Source of the DNA: Phaffia rhodozyma
Lineage: Eukaryota > Basidiomycota > Tremellomycetes > Cystofilobasidiales > Mrakiaceae
Length of the DNA stretch: 64,000 nt
Assembly (NCBI GenBank): GCA_014706385.1
Contig: JACGZH010000006.1
Coordinates: 868,001-932,000, forward strand
Reading direction: 5' to 3'
Part shown: positions 20,846 through 32,616 of the stretch, piece after piece
How the letters are laid out: every line of letters begins with the position of its first letter
Position numbering within the stretch: position 1 is the first letter of the stretch
Program-made: the position numbers and the translations under genes
Notes under the pieces: model-generated
Databases searched by the model: none
The model's input: only the letters and a program-made list of their open reading frames with translations
What the model was told of the DNA's origin: nothing

Positions 20846-23800
20846 TCATTCCAGATCGTTGACGCCAATCAGACTAACAACCTTGTCGGCCTGACATATC
20901 GCAATCACCTTTCCGTGTTTGCTCCACTCAATCTCGTATACGCCTACTTCGTTTGGTACCTTATGATGTCTTATCGCCTTGCCCGTCTGTTGGGCGTTTG
21001 AATGTTTTCAAGTCAGAGATAAAACCAATGTCAAAAGTCAAGAGCAACAAGCGAAAGGACAGAAAGAAAGACAAACCTCAGTATCCCAAATGACGACAAG
21101 ACCGTCCCAGCCAGCACTAGCCAGATATCTCCCGGTGCACGAGAACGAAAGCGAAAATACCGTCTGGGTGTGCGCTCGTAAGACCCATCGACAACTCATT
21201 GTTTGGATGTCCCATATTCTGATCGTCTCGTCGAATGAGCCGGTTGCCAATACCAGTCTTTCCTCAGTCTCGACCTCAGCTTCAGTCCCAGAGTTGGTTT
21301 CCGAGCCTTCATACGGAAGTGGAGACCAAGCGAAAGAGTATATCTCTTTAGAATGACCTCTCAGTACGCCCAGACAACACCTCTCTCCCCCTCCGCCGCC
21401 AGTCATCAGGAACGAAGATACAGCTGCTGAGGACGAAGTTGTCGTCGTGTTTGTCATGTGCAGATTCGAGTTCATCATTGAATTCGTGTTGGACGTCGTG
21501 GCAGAACCAGAAGTGGAAGGCGAAGCGTTGCTTGTTGATGAAGAATCGTCTGAAGAAAGACCAAAGGAAGGCTTATCTTCCCCATCGAGTGACCAGATCC
21601 TAACGGTCGCGTCGTCCGAACATGAGGCCAGTACCCTTCGTCTTTGACGGCGATGGCGAGTCGTCCCTGCTTTTGATCCTGATGTCGATCCGTCAGGAAT
21701 GCTAACCAAAGGAGACCATTGTACCCGGTTGATCTCGTCCGTGTGACCCTTGAATGTCCGGAAAGGGATCGTAGAACCGACTTTACATATTTGTATTGTT
21801 TTGTCTGTTGTGTTTCGTGAGAAGAGAAAGGGAGGGGAGAAGACGGGTCGAGAAGGTAGAAAAAAGTTCAGCAAAATATGGATAACTATGAAACATAGAA
21901 ACACACACCTTTGGAAGCACTGGCCAAGGTATCGTCATCGAACCAATCGACATCCAACGCGCAATCCGAATGAAACTCGTAACACTGCTTTAATCGAGCC
22001 GTCACCGCGTCCCACACACAGACACTCCCATCACTTCCCGCCGTTGCGATCAAACTTCCTTTCGGATTGAACTTGAGACTGAACACCGGACCGGAATGTC
22101 GGGTCTGTAGGGTCGTAAAGCGACGTGAAGCCATACTCTGTCAGACTTTCTTCTCTCCAGTTCAGAATTGTCAAAGTCAAGAAACTCACGAGCACTCCGT
22201 GAAGTTCTCCCTCAGGTGTCCATATACGGGCGATTCCATCGTAAGAGGCCGTACCGATCAGGGTCCCAGATGGATTAAACTCTATCGATCTACCAAAATC
22301 GAGATAGCGGCATGTCAACATACCAGTACCGCATCATACCGCACCTGTATGTCTTTCGTTTGAACAATACGTACGTGATATCCTTTTTGTCTGTGGCAGG
22401 TAGGTGTTTGCAAATAATCGGAGGTTCCTTCACCGACCAGGCAGTCGTCAGACCTGACGGCGGTGTAAACTCCCACAAACGGACCGACGCGTCTCCCGCT
22501 CTGCCGTTCATGAATGGTAAGCAAAGAAGAATACAACACGCAAACATGCACAGAGAAAAATTAATAAGAAAGGAACCCACCCTGTAGCCAAGATGCCTTC
22601 TCTGATTCCAAATGCACAGACAAACACCTCGCCCGTATGAGACTTGAAGCTAGCTATCTCCCCTTCCTTACACACCGGGACCTCCTTCAAGTTCTTGGCT
22701 AAGGTGTAATCTGTCCCATAGATGAGCCCCTCAATCTCCCCTGACTTTCCTCCCGATCTGTTTATAGTACTTGGTCGTTTCGAATCTTCAACTATTTTTG
22801 ACGACAAATCGGCAGTCGTGGCAGCATTTGTTACCGGTCGTTTCTTTTTTGTCACCGAATTTGATATCGGTGCGGTAACCAAGGGAGAAAGAGAGTCGGC
22901 AGATTGTGGACGGGTAGGAGCTGTCTCAGGAGAAGCTGTTTTTGTGGATTTGGAAGAGCTTGTCGGCACGGACGGAAGGGATACTGTGTTTGCCGAGGGT
23001 GATGAAGGTTTTGATCCGGTTTTCAAGGTAGTGCTCGTTTTTGAATTCATGTTCGACCCGTTGGACGTGGTTTTCCGTGAAAACGAAGGAAGAGGCGGAT
23101 GACCAGGCGCTGTAGATTTGATCCATATGTCGATCGTCAGTATCCAGAGTACACGAGAACGGACGGGGCAATTATCAGGACACGAAAATACGGAGATAAA
23201 ACACGTACCCTTCTTATTCGAAACCGAGCTTTCGTTTGACTCGGGCGGAGATTCTACTCTGGCTCGTTTGGAACCACCACTGCCACCGCCACCACTTCCT
23301 CCATTGCTCGAAGAGGAGCTTACCATGCTCTTTCCGTTCTCTTCACTCCCGAGTTTCGCGGTAGAAAGGCTGGCCTTACGCTTACTCTTACCATTGCCGC
23401 TAGTTGCTTCTCCATCCCTCTCTCTCTCTTTTCCTTTCTCCTTGTGTTTCTCTTTCTCCTTTCCCTTTTCCCTCTCTTTCCCCTGCTCTTGTCTTACTTG
23501 CGGTTTGTCTGTCGCGTTCGCGTCCGTCTGAATTTGATCCCTCACCTTTTCCTCCGTTATTGAATTTTCCGGGAGTTTGGAGCTCGACGCTTCCGTCGAC
23601 CCCTCACCTGCCAACACAGACCGGGACGGCGATGGTGGTGGCGGAGAAGGGGATGGAAATGCGGTGGGCGGCAAGTAGGCCACACATTTGTGTGGTTTCA
23701 GAAGGGTGAACGGCGCCGAACATGGAGGTTTATGACCGAGCTGTGATCGGTCGGAAACAAATATGAATGCTCGCTCAGCCTTCGTCTCCCATCCAGGAAT

Positions 23801-24260
23801 CTACGAGGAACTGTAGAGAGAAAGAGACGTCCTAAAAGAAGAGCAAACGAACCTCGGTGACATGACTTTCAACTTCGCTCCAACACAACCCTTTGTGAAG
23901 CCATCTGATCAAAGCACCTCGTTCAACCTTGAGCCCATGAAGCTCAGCAGGCGTCGTTGTTGGAAGTTTGGATTCTAATCTGAACGCAAATGCCGAGTGA
24001 AGGAGGTTGGATTCGGCTAGATATTCGGCAATCAAGATGTTGATCTCATGGCTCGTCTAGTTTATAGAAGAGAAAATAAGAAGAAACATGCTTTCCTGGA
24101 TGTTATCCACACTGAGCAGAAAGAGTATCGTCTTGACGGCCAAGACAACAGAGACTCTGGAAAAAGACTAGAACCTTACGAGTGATATTGGAGACGACCG
24201 CGGAGGCTGTTTGATTGCCAATGGAAGCGGTATCGAGGATGCCGGTTGTGTAGAGCTCAT
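20846..24260 (-). CDS. TBL1/Sif2-type LisH-WD40 co-repressor subunit
   Basis: From the ATG at 24260 the protein begins MSSTQPASSIPLPLAIKQPP. A LisH dimerisation motif follows (SHEINILIAEYLAESNLLHS then AFAFRLESKL), as in TBL1X/TBLR1 and yeast Sif2. A long low-complexity insert comes next, with a Lys/Glu tract near 23410-23500 and Ser/Pro-rich stretches; it is unusually large. WD40 blades read VFVCAFGIREGILATG, DASVRLWEF, IEFNPSGTLIGTASYDGIAR, SPVFSLKFNPKGSLIATAGS-like, DATVRIWSL, LVLATGSFDETIRIWDIQ and YLASAGWDGLVVIWDTE. The end is GVNDLE at 20846. Blade four is split by a Ser/Thr/Asn insert around 21400-21600. Relatives act in HDAC-containing Set3/SMRT-type complexes; that role is inferred. 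Confidence 0.88.
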
Positions 24261-24340
24261 GATGGAGAGACCAAGAAGAAAGAGAGCAAGATTCCCTTCA
24301 CAAAAGAAGGTGGCCGTTTTTGGATGATCTCTTGCTATAT

Positions 24341-24394
24341 GTTACCTAACCCTGGTTCCTGACAACATGTCAGGGTCCGGGTTCAGAGGGTAAC
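24341..24394. repeat. Imperfect inverted repeat (hairpin)
   Basis: GTTACCTAACCCTGGTTCCT at the left pairs imperfectly with the right arm ending CGGGTTCAGAGGGTAAC. The centre CCTGACAACATGTCAGG pairs perfectly across a 3 bp loop. It overlaps the left end of the LTR-like element. Confidence 0.7.
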
Positions 24395-24800
24395 GGGAAG
24401 GTTACAAGAATGTAACCAGGCAGGGAATAGGGCTGGCAAGAAGGAAGTTCAGGCTCTCTAGCTTGGTGACTGTGACGAGAGCGCAAGGCAGGGAAATCGT
24501 ATGAATAAGGTTGATACAACAATGGAACAAGAGTACTAGGGAACCAAGGAATGACAAAGGATTCAGGCTTGGTAGACTATGCTATGGGTGGCAAAGGGGA
24601 CCCGTCTTATATATCATCCTTGGACTCCAACGATTATGCATAATAGAACAGGTCATAGAAGGTGCTAGAAGCACCTGCGCTGGAAGGTCATATACCTGCA
24701 TGTTGATGTAATGAGAGAGCATAAGGAATACCGAGGCAGGAGAAACAACAGAACCAAAAGAAGGTTACCGAGGTGTGACACTCAGGTCACATCCCTGACA
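24368..24800. mobile_element. Candidate solo LTR (or TIR element)
   Basis: A 433 bp segment begins TGTCAGGG and ends CCCTGACA, the TG...CA form with an 8 bp inverted terminus expected of a retrotransposon LTR. Inside is a TATA-like CTTATATATCATC at about 24606, where a promoter would lie in an LTR. Base composition and lack of CT-skew differ from the flanks, and there is no plausible protein. I see no clean 5 bp target duplication (CAACA on the left, CCAAA on the right) and no second copy in the window. A TIR-bearing MITE is the main alternative. Confidence 0.45.
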
Positions 24801-24961
24801 CCAAAGGACCAGAGGCAGAGGTGAGCTGTGCAGGTCACGTGATTTCATTGGGTCTTGTCACGCGATTACCCCTGCTATGTGTTCTTCATATAGTAATCTA
24901 CAGCATCTGAGAAGATGATATGTTATGTATTGGTCCACCCAGCTGATTGAATCTTCATTCT

Positions 24962-26702
24962 CTAGCTCACACTCCTTGCCTTTCGTTCCTCTATAGACTC
25001 TGCCAGCCCACTTGAGACTCCGAGTTTCTCAACCTCGGCTCTCAACAAGTTGGCAAATTGGATTCTTCGCTCCCTCTCTTCTGGGCCATCTCCGTCATCT
25101 TTTATCAGACCTTGATCGACCCTGTGACGCCATTCTTTCCACACTAGATATACAGAAAGAAAAATCCAGGATCAGTTGAAATCACCAAGAAGTCTAACCT
25201 ATCGTTGTTTGAATCGACTTGGTGCCGCGAAACAAAGGGAAAGAGAAAAAAATGCACATACATGGTAGGCAAAGATCATCTAGTACTTCCCCGACGGCAA
25301 CCCTCAAAGTTCCAGTAGGAGCCGGTCTCGGAACAACTGTTGGAGAAGTGGTGAAGAAGTCGGATTCTTCTTTGAGCAATGCTAACAGAGGATAAAAGTT
25401 TGTGAATCAAGCATTGCAACATACACGCAGGGAAGCCTCTTGGCTCAGGCATCACTTTGTCAAATCCTGAAGACGGGTTGAGAATCGAAATCAGTACAGT
25501 GTCACGCATGGAGAGGCATCAAGTTACAAGCTCTGCTGACCGGCGATATGCATAGGAATGACTTTGGGTGGTATAGGGGAAGATAGGAATATCCGACTCC
25601 TACGCGATCCATGCGCCACGACAACAAACACAAAGGAGCCCCAACGATTAACCAATCTGATAACCTACATTTATGTCTTGAAGACAAGATGATACTCACA
25701 CTCCCCATCGAAACCTAAACATGCCATCCTCAAAATAAGGGTTTAAAGATGGCTGGCTAACCTTTCCCTCGGGAAACACGTGAACCTGAAGATCGAAAAA
25801 GGGTAAGCCAGCTTTCTACTATAATTCATATGATCCATCTACTCACCCAGTCTCCTCGGCCTAATTTACGGGAAGATTCAGTGATGGCCTCCTGAAAGAT
25901 TCCACCGAATCGATCTGTTGAGATGACCTGGCCTGCATCGAAGAACTTAGAGAATACTCTATGGGAAGCCGAGCGCAATCGATATTAGCTAAATACGAAA
26001 ATGAAAGCATAGAAAGACAGACGAGGAAGCGCACGGATTGGTGAACATGATGTCCTGGGCACCAGAGACCCATCGAGTTGTGCGCGGGTTGAAAAAGTAC
26101 TTCCACTTTGGAGGTGATTGACCAAATTAAAAGATATCGGTTGCCATTAGACGGGAAAGATGTTGGTGTTACATCAAACCTGGTGTACTTACAGGTAGTA
26201 CCTGCCATAGCTGTTGTGTGAAGAAGAACGCAAGATACGTTAGAACGGCTACAGAGAGATAGCCAGCAGAGCAAAACATTCACTACTTACGAATGGATCG
26301 TCAACACTGAGGTATCACAGGGGTAGCATGCCGCGCAGGAAGATAGAATGACTGTGTATCAGTAATGCTTTTCAGCCCTTCACCATGTTCATAGACACAC
26401 CTACACCGAGATATGATTTGAGACTGTATTCGATCACAGAGAGCATGGAAGACAAACCGATTCAGATCGAGGGACCGTACAGATTCGTCTGATCAAGTCA
26501 CACTTGGATACATATCCTGAAAGAGACTCTACTCACTCGTCAGTACCCCACGCTCTCTAGCCTTTCCCTTCTCCTCCTTCAACGCGTCCAGAAGAGTAGG
26601 TAATCCCTGGGACGTGATTCCTCCACAAACCAGATTGATGTATGTTTTGCTGAGAGCAGAGATCGAGATCGGAGCAAGTTGAGCAAGCTTGGACCGACTC
26701 AT
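24962..26702 (-). CDS. TAZ1: Tafazzin-like cardiolipin-remodelling acyltransferase
   Basis: Mitochondrial phospholipid-lysophospholipid transacylase of the PlsC superfamily. The first ATG is at 26702 (MSRSKLAQLAPISISALSKT). After a short linker GVLTI, splicing yields the catalytic SNHISVVDDPF, the HX4D motif with His and Asp intact. Then follow LWQVLP, YFFNPRTTRWVSGAQDIMFT, RVFSKFFDAGQVI and RFGGIFQEAI. The FPEG-type motif, MFRFRWG, PTLPLVIPMHIAG and FDKVMPEPRGFP follow. The tail includes VAVGEVLDDLCL and ends IEERKARSVS. About ten small exons. It shares a 300 bp divergent promoter with the mitochondrial ribosomal protein gene, fitting a common mitochondrial role. Confidence 0.93.
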
Positions 26703-27002
26703 GGCAAACAAGACTATGAATCTGAAAGTCCTTTTGGAAACTTGAATCCTTTAGATTGTCGTACGTATCCTCAAGAAGTCGCAAGCACGGCAGTGTTCTC
26801 GGCAGGCTAGTCTTTCGCGGCAACCTAGGTTAAGGCTTCAGGGCTAGACTTCCGGACTTGAACGTTTCCGCCGCGTCTTCTTTTTTTAATACCTGGCAAA
26901 AAAAGAAAGAACACACTCCCTGGTCGTCCATCATCTTTCCTTTCTCTGATTCAAACGACTCAGTCTTGTCTCTATTCTCTGAATTCCCTCGAAGGTTTAA
27001 AC
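26703..27002. promoter_or_regulatory. Bidirectional promoter between TAZ1 and uS10m
   Basis: Exactly 300 bp separate the two divergent start codons of nuclear genes for mitochondrial proteins. No TATA box is apparent. The uS10m leader is rich in TC. Confidence 0.5.
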
Positions 27003-28432
27003 ATGAGTGGTCCCTTTGCTCTCCGATCACTGGCTTCGAACCGGTCATCAATCTCTGTCGCCGGTCTTTCAGCTCGATCTTTCACCTCCTCTCCTTCGTT
27101 CAATGTCCGACAGCCCAACGAATGGAGTTATCCTTCCAAGGATGGAGACAACAAGCCTCGACGACCTTTCTTGAACCCCGATGTATCTGAGCTGATTCCC
27201 AACAAAGTGGCCATAAGAGCTGGGCAAGTCGATCCCTGATCATCATCTTTCTCGTGACAAGCATCACGAAGAAGACTCGTCAGGCTGTTAGAACTCGCAC
27301 TTACTCTTCTATCTTCCTTTGTGAACCTTTCCCAACTATAGACTCCCTCCGTACCGACTTCCTTCTACCAACATTGATGTTTACGCGCTTGTAAGTTCGA
27401 TTTGAAACTTATGGCTATGAGGCGATGGACATAATCGCTCATCTATGTGGCTCGAATGGTTTCTTCTCTCTTTCTTTTGATATAGCCCCCAACATTACCT
27501 AAAACCCACGACATTCTCACTCACAGCATCACGTTCACCGCCTATGAGCATGAATCTCTTCGACCTGTAAGCGTGTCTTCCCGGCACATGTCTCAATCTC
27601 AGTATGCACGCTTAACCTTTTTTCTTCTACCTTTTCTCAACCTCAACGATCTAGTACGCCGCTATGGTTCGACACTGTGCTCTTGCTCTCCTCATCCCGG
27701 TTACTGGACCTACTCAGCACCCCCGAAAGGTCAAGCGTTGGGCGGCGGTCAGGTCACCTTTCGTTCATGCGAAGAGTAAAGAGGTTTTCGAACGATACAC
27801 CTACACAGAGACGATGGACATCTGGGACGCTCATGACAAGAGTGTCGAGGTGATGATCAAGGTTCTTCTAGCTAGTGGACGAGGTGAACATGTGTCGATC
27901 AAGGTTGAGAAGTATTCTCGGGGCAAGTAAGTCGTTGTGTCTCTCCGTTTGTTTTGTTTCGTTCTGATAGTTCAGACCTCTCTGCTCTCCTTTCGTGAGA
28001 TCACGCGATGTTCATATACTGATATGCTTTGTCGTCCTTGTTTCATTCTCTGGGGAACTCTTTAGGTTCGATGTCGAGGCAGGCCCCTCGGAACCGACCT
28101 CGCCATTGCTTCAAACTACCAAGGCTAGCACAACGTACATCCAGGAGCTCGCTGATAAGCTCGTCAGAGAGATCGAGCAAGAGCTCGCTTCCAAGAAAGC
28201 TGCCGAGGCATCCGAGGTGACTGTTGAATCCTCTTCGTCCTCTGATACCCCTTCGACGACGGCCACCTCGATTCCGGAAGAGAAGATTGAGGAGATCGTG
28301 AAAGAGAAAGCGTTGAATGATGCCGAGGGCTTTGGGTCCGGGATGTCAGAAGAGATCGAGAGGAAGAAGGAGGAGGTCAAGGAGCTCGTCCAGGAGGGAG
28401 AGATCAAGATCGAAGGCAAAGATAACAACTAA
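27003..28432 (+). CDS. RSM10: Mitochondrial small-subunit ribosomal protein uS10m
   Basis: Nuclear-encoded 37S/mitochondrial uS10. The N-terminus (MSGPFALRSLASNRSSISVA, then GLSARSFTSSPSFNV) is a typical presequence. The uS10 domain reads DVYALPPTLPKTHDILTHSI, FTAYEHESLRPYAAM, HCALALLIPVTGPTQHPRKV and RWAAVRSPFVHAKSKEVFER, then THKRLI-region equivalents and VEVMIKVLLASGRGEHVSIK. A charged Glu/Lys-rich C-terminal extension (about 28200-28430) goes beyond the bacterial length, as in fungal Rsm10. Intron 1 (27224-27341) starts with GCAAGT, not GT: only this GC-AG splice joins IRAG to LPPYRLPSTN in frame. Later introns are GT-AG. Confidence 0.9.
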
Positions 28433-29433
28433 TAAAAAGAGATCGAATCATTGTATGATCGTAAAAAAAAAGAAAAGAAAAAAGATCTCTTTGTATTTCT
28501 CCTTGAAAGCTGAAGTGAATTTGATCTCGTTAGCTTTCCATCAGAGGTCTGTGTTTAGTCCCCAGGTTGATACAAACTCGCGATAATGAACTCTGGCTCA
28601 GTTTCGAAGAGAGACACAAGAGGCACACTCTTTGGCTCTGTCTTTGTTTGTGTGGGACAACAAGAAAGTGAAAGAATAAAGACATAGATGCCAACAGATT
28701 CAAAGACGCGAGCTAGATCAAGAAAAAGCCGTGCTGCGACAGCGACGAACCTGTCAAGCACGTCGCCGAATAGAAGAGGGGGAGGGGAGAAAACCCAAAA
28801 GAAATGGAGATAGAGCATAGGGAGTGGAGAATATCGGAGATCAAACTAGGACACGATACGAAGGAGTGGAGGTGGGTGGTAGGTGACAGAAAGATAGATA
28901 GTGGGACGAGATGGAAGATACGATAACAGACAGACCGAGAGAGATTGAGTATTGGAAGACTGAGCTCACAGGGTTCGTATATTAGTATGAAGAATGCGCG
29001 TATGGCTTTTTTATGGAAGAAGATCCAGAGAGTACTATGAGAAAGACGATAGACGGGAAAATAGAAAGAAAGATGATAAAGAATCGAAAGGATAGCAGCT
29101 TGGTACATTATAGAAAGAGATAAGAAGCAAACTCGAAGCAAAGAGAGAGAGAGGAAGATAAAAGATCTCGGAAAGCGACCAGTGACGATGATATGGAAGA
29201 TATAAAAAGAGAGTGAATCGAGAGGAGTAGTCAAAAGATATCAAATAGTGAAAATAAGAAACCAAGGCAGAGTGGGTTCAAAGCAGGAAAAAACTGGGGG
29301 GGAGCAATCGTAAGGGGAATATCTTTGGCGACTCCAAACCAAATTTCTCGCGAACGAACGTAATCACACGAAAAGAGGGAATGCAAATGGAAGGTATAAT
29401 GCAGATAATAGAAAAGAGGCAAGAGAGAACCGC
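28433..29433. other. 1 kb spacer between convergent genes
   Basis: The spacer lies between the uS10m and CCCH-gene stop codons. The plus strand is purine-rich with many GAGA runs; the minus strand gives long but composition-driven frames. An A-rich 3' end for uS10m lies near 28430-28490. No gene is supported. Confidence 0.5.
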
Positions 29434-32400
29434 CTAACCCTTGACGCCTCCAACCATGTGAGCAAAGCTAACGAGGTTTCTCTTAGCTGGACCGGGTGAT
29501 GGTCCTCCATTAGGCGCTGAGGGAACAGACTTGGCTGACTTGACGATCACGCCGTCTTCTCCGGACTCTGATGATTTCTAGGTGACAAAGAAGGTATTTG
29601 AGACGGCGAATGAGAAACAGTAATCTAATTTACCCTTCTCAATGATGACAAAAAAAAAGAGCAAGACTCACATCGGTAAATGAAAAGCTATCGTCACTCG
29701 CCCCGGTGGTCTCCTTGTCATCTCCCTGAGGAGCAGGTATAACAGGGGCAGTAGGGGCAACAGTTTTAGGCGCGGTAGGCTGCTTCTTTCCGTTTGCCGA
29801 TACGGCCCCAGTCTTAGCTTTCTCCGGAGCGGGCGCGCTCAAGATCTGAGCTGCGGTCTTGCCGTTTCCGTTGACGATTACTGCTGAACCAGAGAGGTCT
29901 TTCAGACTCCCAGTTGAGCTTCCAAGAGCAGGAAAGTCAGCAGAGGAGGGGACCTTCTGGTGTTGAGATCCACTCGACTGAACATGAGTCGGAGCACCGG
30001 AGGTAGGAGTAGTCATCGAAGCGGCTACGTTGCTACCGTTGGCAGAGTTGGCAGCAGCGATCGGAGTTCTTCCGCCAAAGGCATTGGCCGAGGCAGATCG
30101 AGGGTTTCGCTGGGGCAGAAAGTGATTGGGATAGTGGTTACCGGCTCCACCAGAAGCGGCAGGAGAGCCCACCCGAGTGGTCGGCTGAGATCGAGCTCCT
30201 TGGACCATCGTCGTGTGCCGGGCAGACGAGTGCGCGTTGGAGTTAGGACTGGGAGCGGCAATATGGGTAGGAGCCGAGGAAGGAGCTGCAGGAGCTGCAG
30301 ATCCTGACGACAACGACGTAGTCAGGGAGGCAGAGGTTGCAGCAGCATCATCGACAGCTGAGCTGGCCTTGTCTGGCACAGATCCATTCGGTGCCGACGA
30401 CTCGAGGGAGAGCTGAGATAGAGAGAGGTTGTCTGCCGGAACCTCGGCTGAAGACTGGGAGATCTTCATGGCCGCGTTGTTCTGAAGGGTCTTGGTCGAA
30501 GCAGGGAAATTAGGCGCAAAAGGCGTTCGGGCAGGTCCGTGCTTACCGTTGACGGCCGATATAGGTGCAGAAGGAATCGAACCATCGATGACACCAGGTA
30601 GTCGGCAATCGGTTCCGTCGGCCAAGAGATGAGGGAAACGACACATGTCATTGTTTCTGCACGCTCCGGCTTGAAAGAAACTGCACGGAGGCGCGTTACC
30701 GCCGACCCACTTGGTCGACGGACCCTGGTGTCGACCTCCACCACCTATCCACTTTTTATTGAATCCATTCGGTCCGTTAGGTCCGTGATGGAATGGTCCA
30801 AACTTACCTCCCACTCGAGGAGGGAAGGGGAAAGGCGCCTTCGTCGTCGAAGACGATGAGGACGTCGGGTGCTGCTGCTGCTGCTGCTGCTGGTTCTCTG
30901 CCGGTGAAGCAGCGCCGGGTCCAGGAGCATTCGTTTCTCGCGAGGCTGGGGACGAGGGAGAAGTAGAAGGAGAAGTGGAAGTAGCAGTAGCGGTAGCGGC
31001 AGTCTGCTGAGGAACAAAAGAAGGAGCGAATGCGGCCGATGGCTGAAGAGGCGCTGGTGGGGCGGCCGAAGGAGCCGACGGGGGAAGAGGAGCCGAGGCA
31101 GGAGCGGGAGCAGGCGCAAACACAGGAGGCACCTGGTTCACCGGAGGAACGACGACGAACGCGTTATCTCCGTCATAATCCATCGGTGGGGGACCCCCTC
31201 TGGACGAGAACATGGTAGGCGGCGGAGGGTTGGCCATGTTATGCATGAGTGGAGGAGGAGGAGGAGCGGCATTCATCGGTATCGGAGGCGGTGGAGAGGG
31301 GTGGGGGTATCCATACGGGTTCATCGGGTAGAATGAAGGCTGACCGTGGGGGTGGTGAGAGTAGGGATTGTAGACCGGGGAGGAAGACTCGTACGGAGGG
31401 TACATAATCGAGGGGGACCGGTTGAACATCGGCTGCTGCATGGCAACAGGCACGTTAGGCTGGGGAGCAGGGTGGGAGAATGCGCACTGGTTACCGTATT
31501 TGCAGCCGGGATAAAACCTGTCAAGAAACAACGTCGAGACCAGATAACTTTAGAGATTGTTTCATGTTTTCTTCAAATGAAAAGCCAAGAACTCTACTCA
31601 CTTGCAAGGTATGTTCTTTGAAATATCCGGAGGAGGGATCGTTCCAGCTCCACCGTCAACCCCACTGTTGTCGCCTTTCTCGTCCGAACCAGGCTGCTGC
31701 TGCTGCTGAAGATGCTGTGGAGGCACCTGTTGCATTTGAGGATCCATCATAGGCATTCCGTGTCCGGGAATGAAACCGCCCATCCCATAACCCATCATGT
31801 GTGGCGCGTTCATCATATGAGGAGGTAGACCCATTCCGGGGATGAACCCGTTCATGCCTCCAGACCCATAAGGAATGAAGCCACCAGCGCCACCTGTTCC
31901 TGCACCATTTCCAAAATACACACCGTTGTTAGCTCCGTTCAAAGGATAGAGCATATCTCCAGAGTTGGGAGGGGAGTACATGTCGGACGGTGGGTAGAAA
32001 GGGGCAGACGGGTAATGCATCGGGGGCGGGGGCGCCTGAGTGATTGGGTTGACCTGGGAGGAAGGAAGGGGAGGGAGAAGAGAAAGGATCTCGGGGAGTG
32101 TGGTATGCATGGAGGGAGGGCCGGAAGACGAAGGGTTCAAAGGGTCTGCTCCTGTAGTTTTTTTTCCCCACACGCCATTGGAACGATCAGTGTTCTTGAA
32201 GATGTTGTGAAATTGCTAGAAGAACGTAGCAGATGATGCCCATTACGGCAGATAGAAAAAAGTAGAAACTTCAAAGTATAGTAAAAAGCAGACATACCAG
32301 CAGTCAGAAGCTCCTTGACGACCTCGACGTGAGATCCTTTGACGGCGGCGATCAAGGGAGTGGTCCCGGTGTGATCTGAATGTCGATAGAGAAAAGGCCA

Positions 32401-32616
32401 GCGCGAAACCCCAATGGCGTGAGCACCCAATTCTAGAAGGAAACCAATACGCTGGTTGCCTTTCTGGAAACCCGTACTGACGAGGTTTTCCGACACAGGT
32501 CAAACGAAAGCCGACGACTCACCTTTGATCTCCAGATCAACTCCCTGCTCTACCAGAGTCTCCTTGACTCGACCGAGGTCTCCGGCCTCTGCGGCCCTAA
32601 AGAGTGCTGAGACCAT
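29434..32616 (-). CDS. Ankyrin-repeat CCCH zinc-finger protein
   Basis: From the ATG at 32616 the first two exons encode ankyrin repeats (MVSALFRAAEAGDLGRVKET, then GVDLEIKDHTGTTPLIAAVK and GSHVEVVKELLTAG). A long Pro/Met/Gly-rich segment (PPHMMNAPHMMGYGMGGF) and Gln runs follow. Zinc fingers read CKFYPGCKYGNQCAFSH (CX5CX5CX3H) and CSFFQAGACRNNDMCRFPH (CX7CX5CX3H). The remainder is Ser/Ala/Pro-rich, with a poly-Q run near 30880, ending NLVSFAHMVGGVKG. It is probably an RNA-binding regulator; target unknown. The junction between the ankyrin exon (donor about 32298) and the exon starting near 32216 is out of phase with any GT-AG choice I tried. An A8 run (minus strand, 32158-32165) lies just beyond, so an indel or a non-GT donor is possible. 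Confidence 0.82.

Noticed and set aside
22722..23709. Plus-strand frames opposite the TBL1-like linker
   Set aside because: They are the antisense of the Ser/Pro/Lys-rich insert, whose minus-strand frame continues coherently into the WD40 domain.
28713..29265. 173-codon hydrophobic minus-strand frame resembling a membrane protein
   Set aside because: It is the complement of a purine-rich 3' region, so Phe/Leu/Ser/Ile arise from TTC/CTT composition; no conserved motif and no exon partners.
30466..31119. Arg/Leu/Pro-rich alternate-frame ORFs inside the CCCH gene
   Set aside because: They are shadow frames of the Ser/Ala/Pro-rich coding exon, which is supported by two zinc fingers in the other frame.
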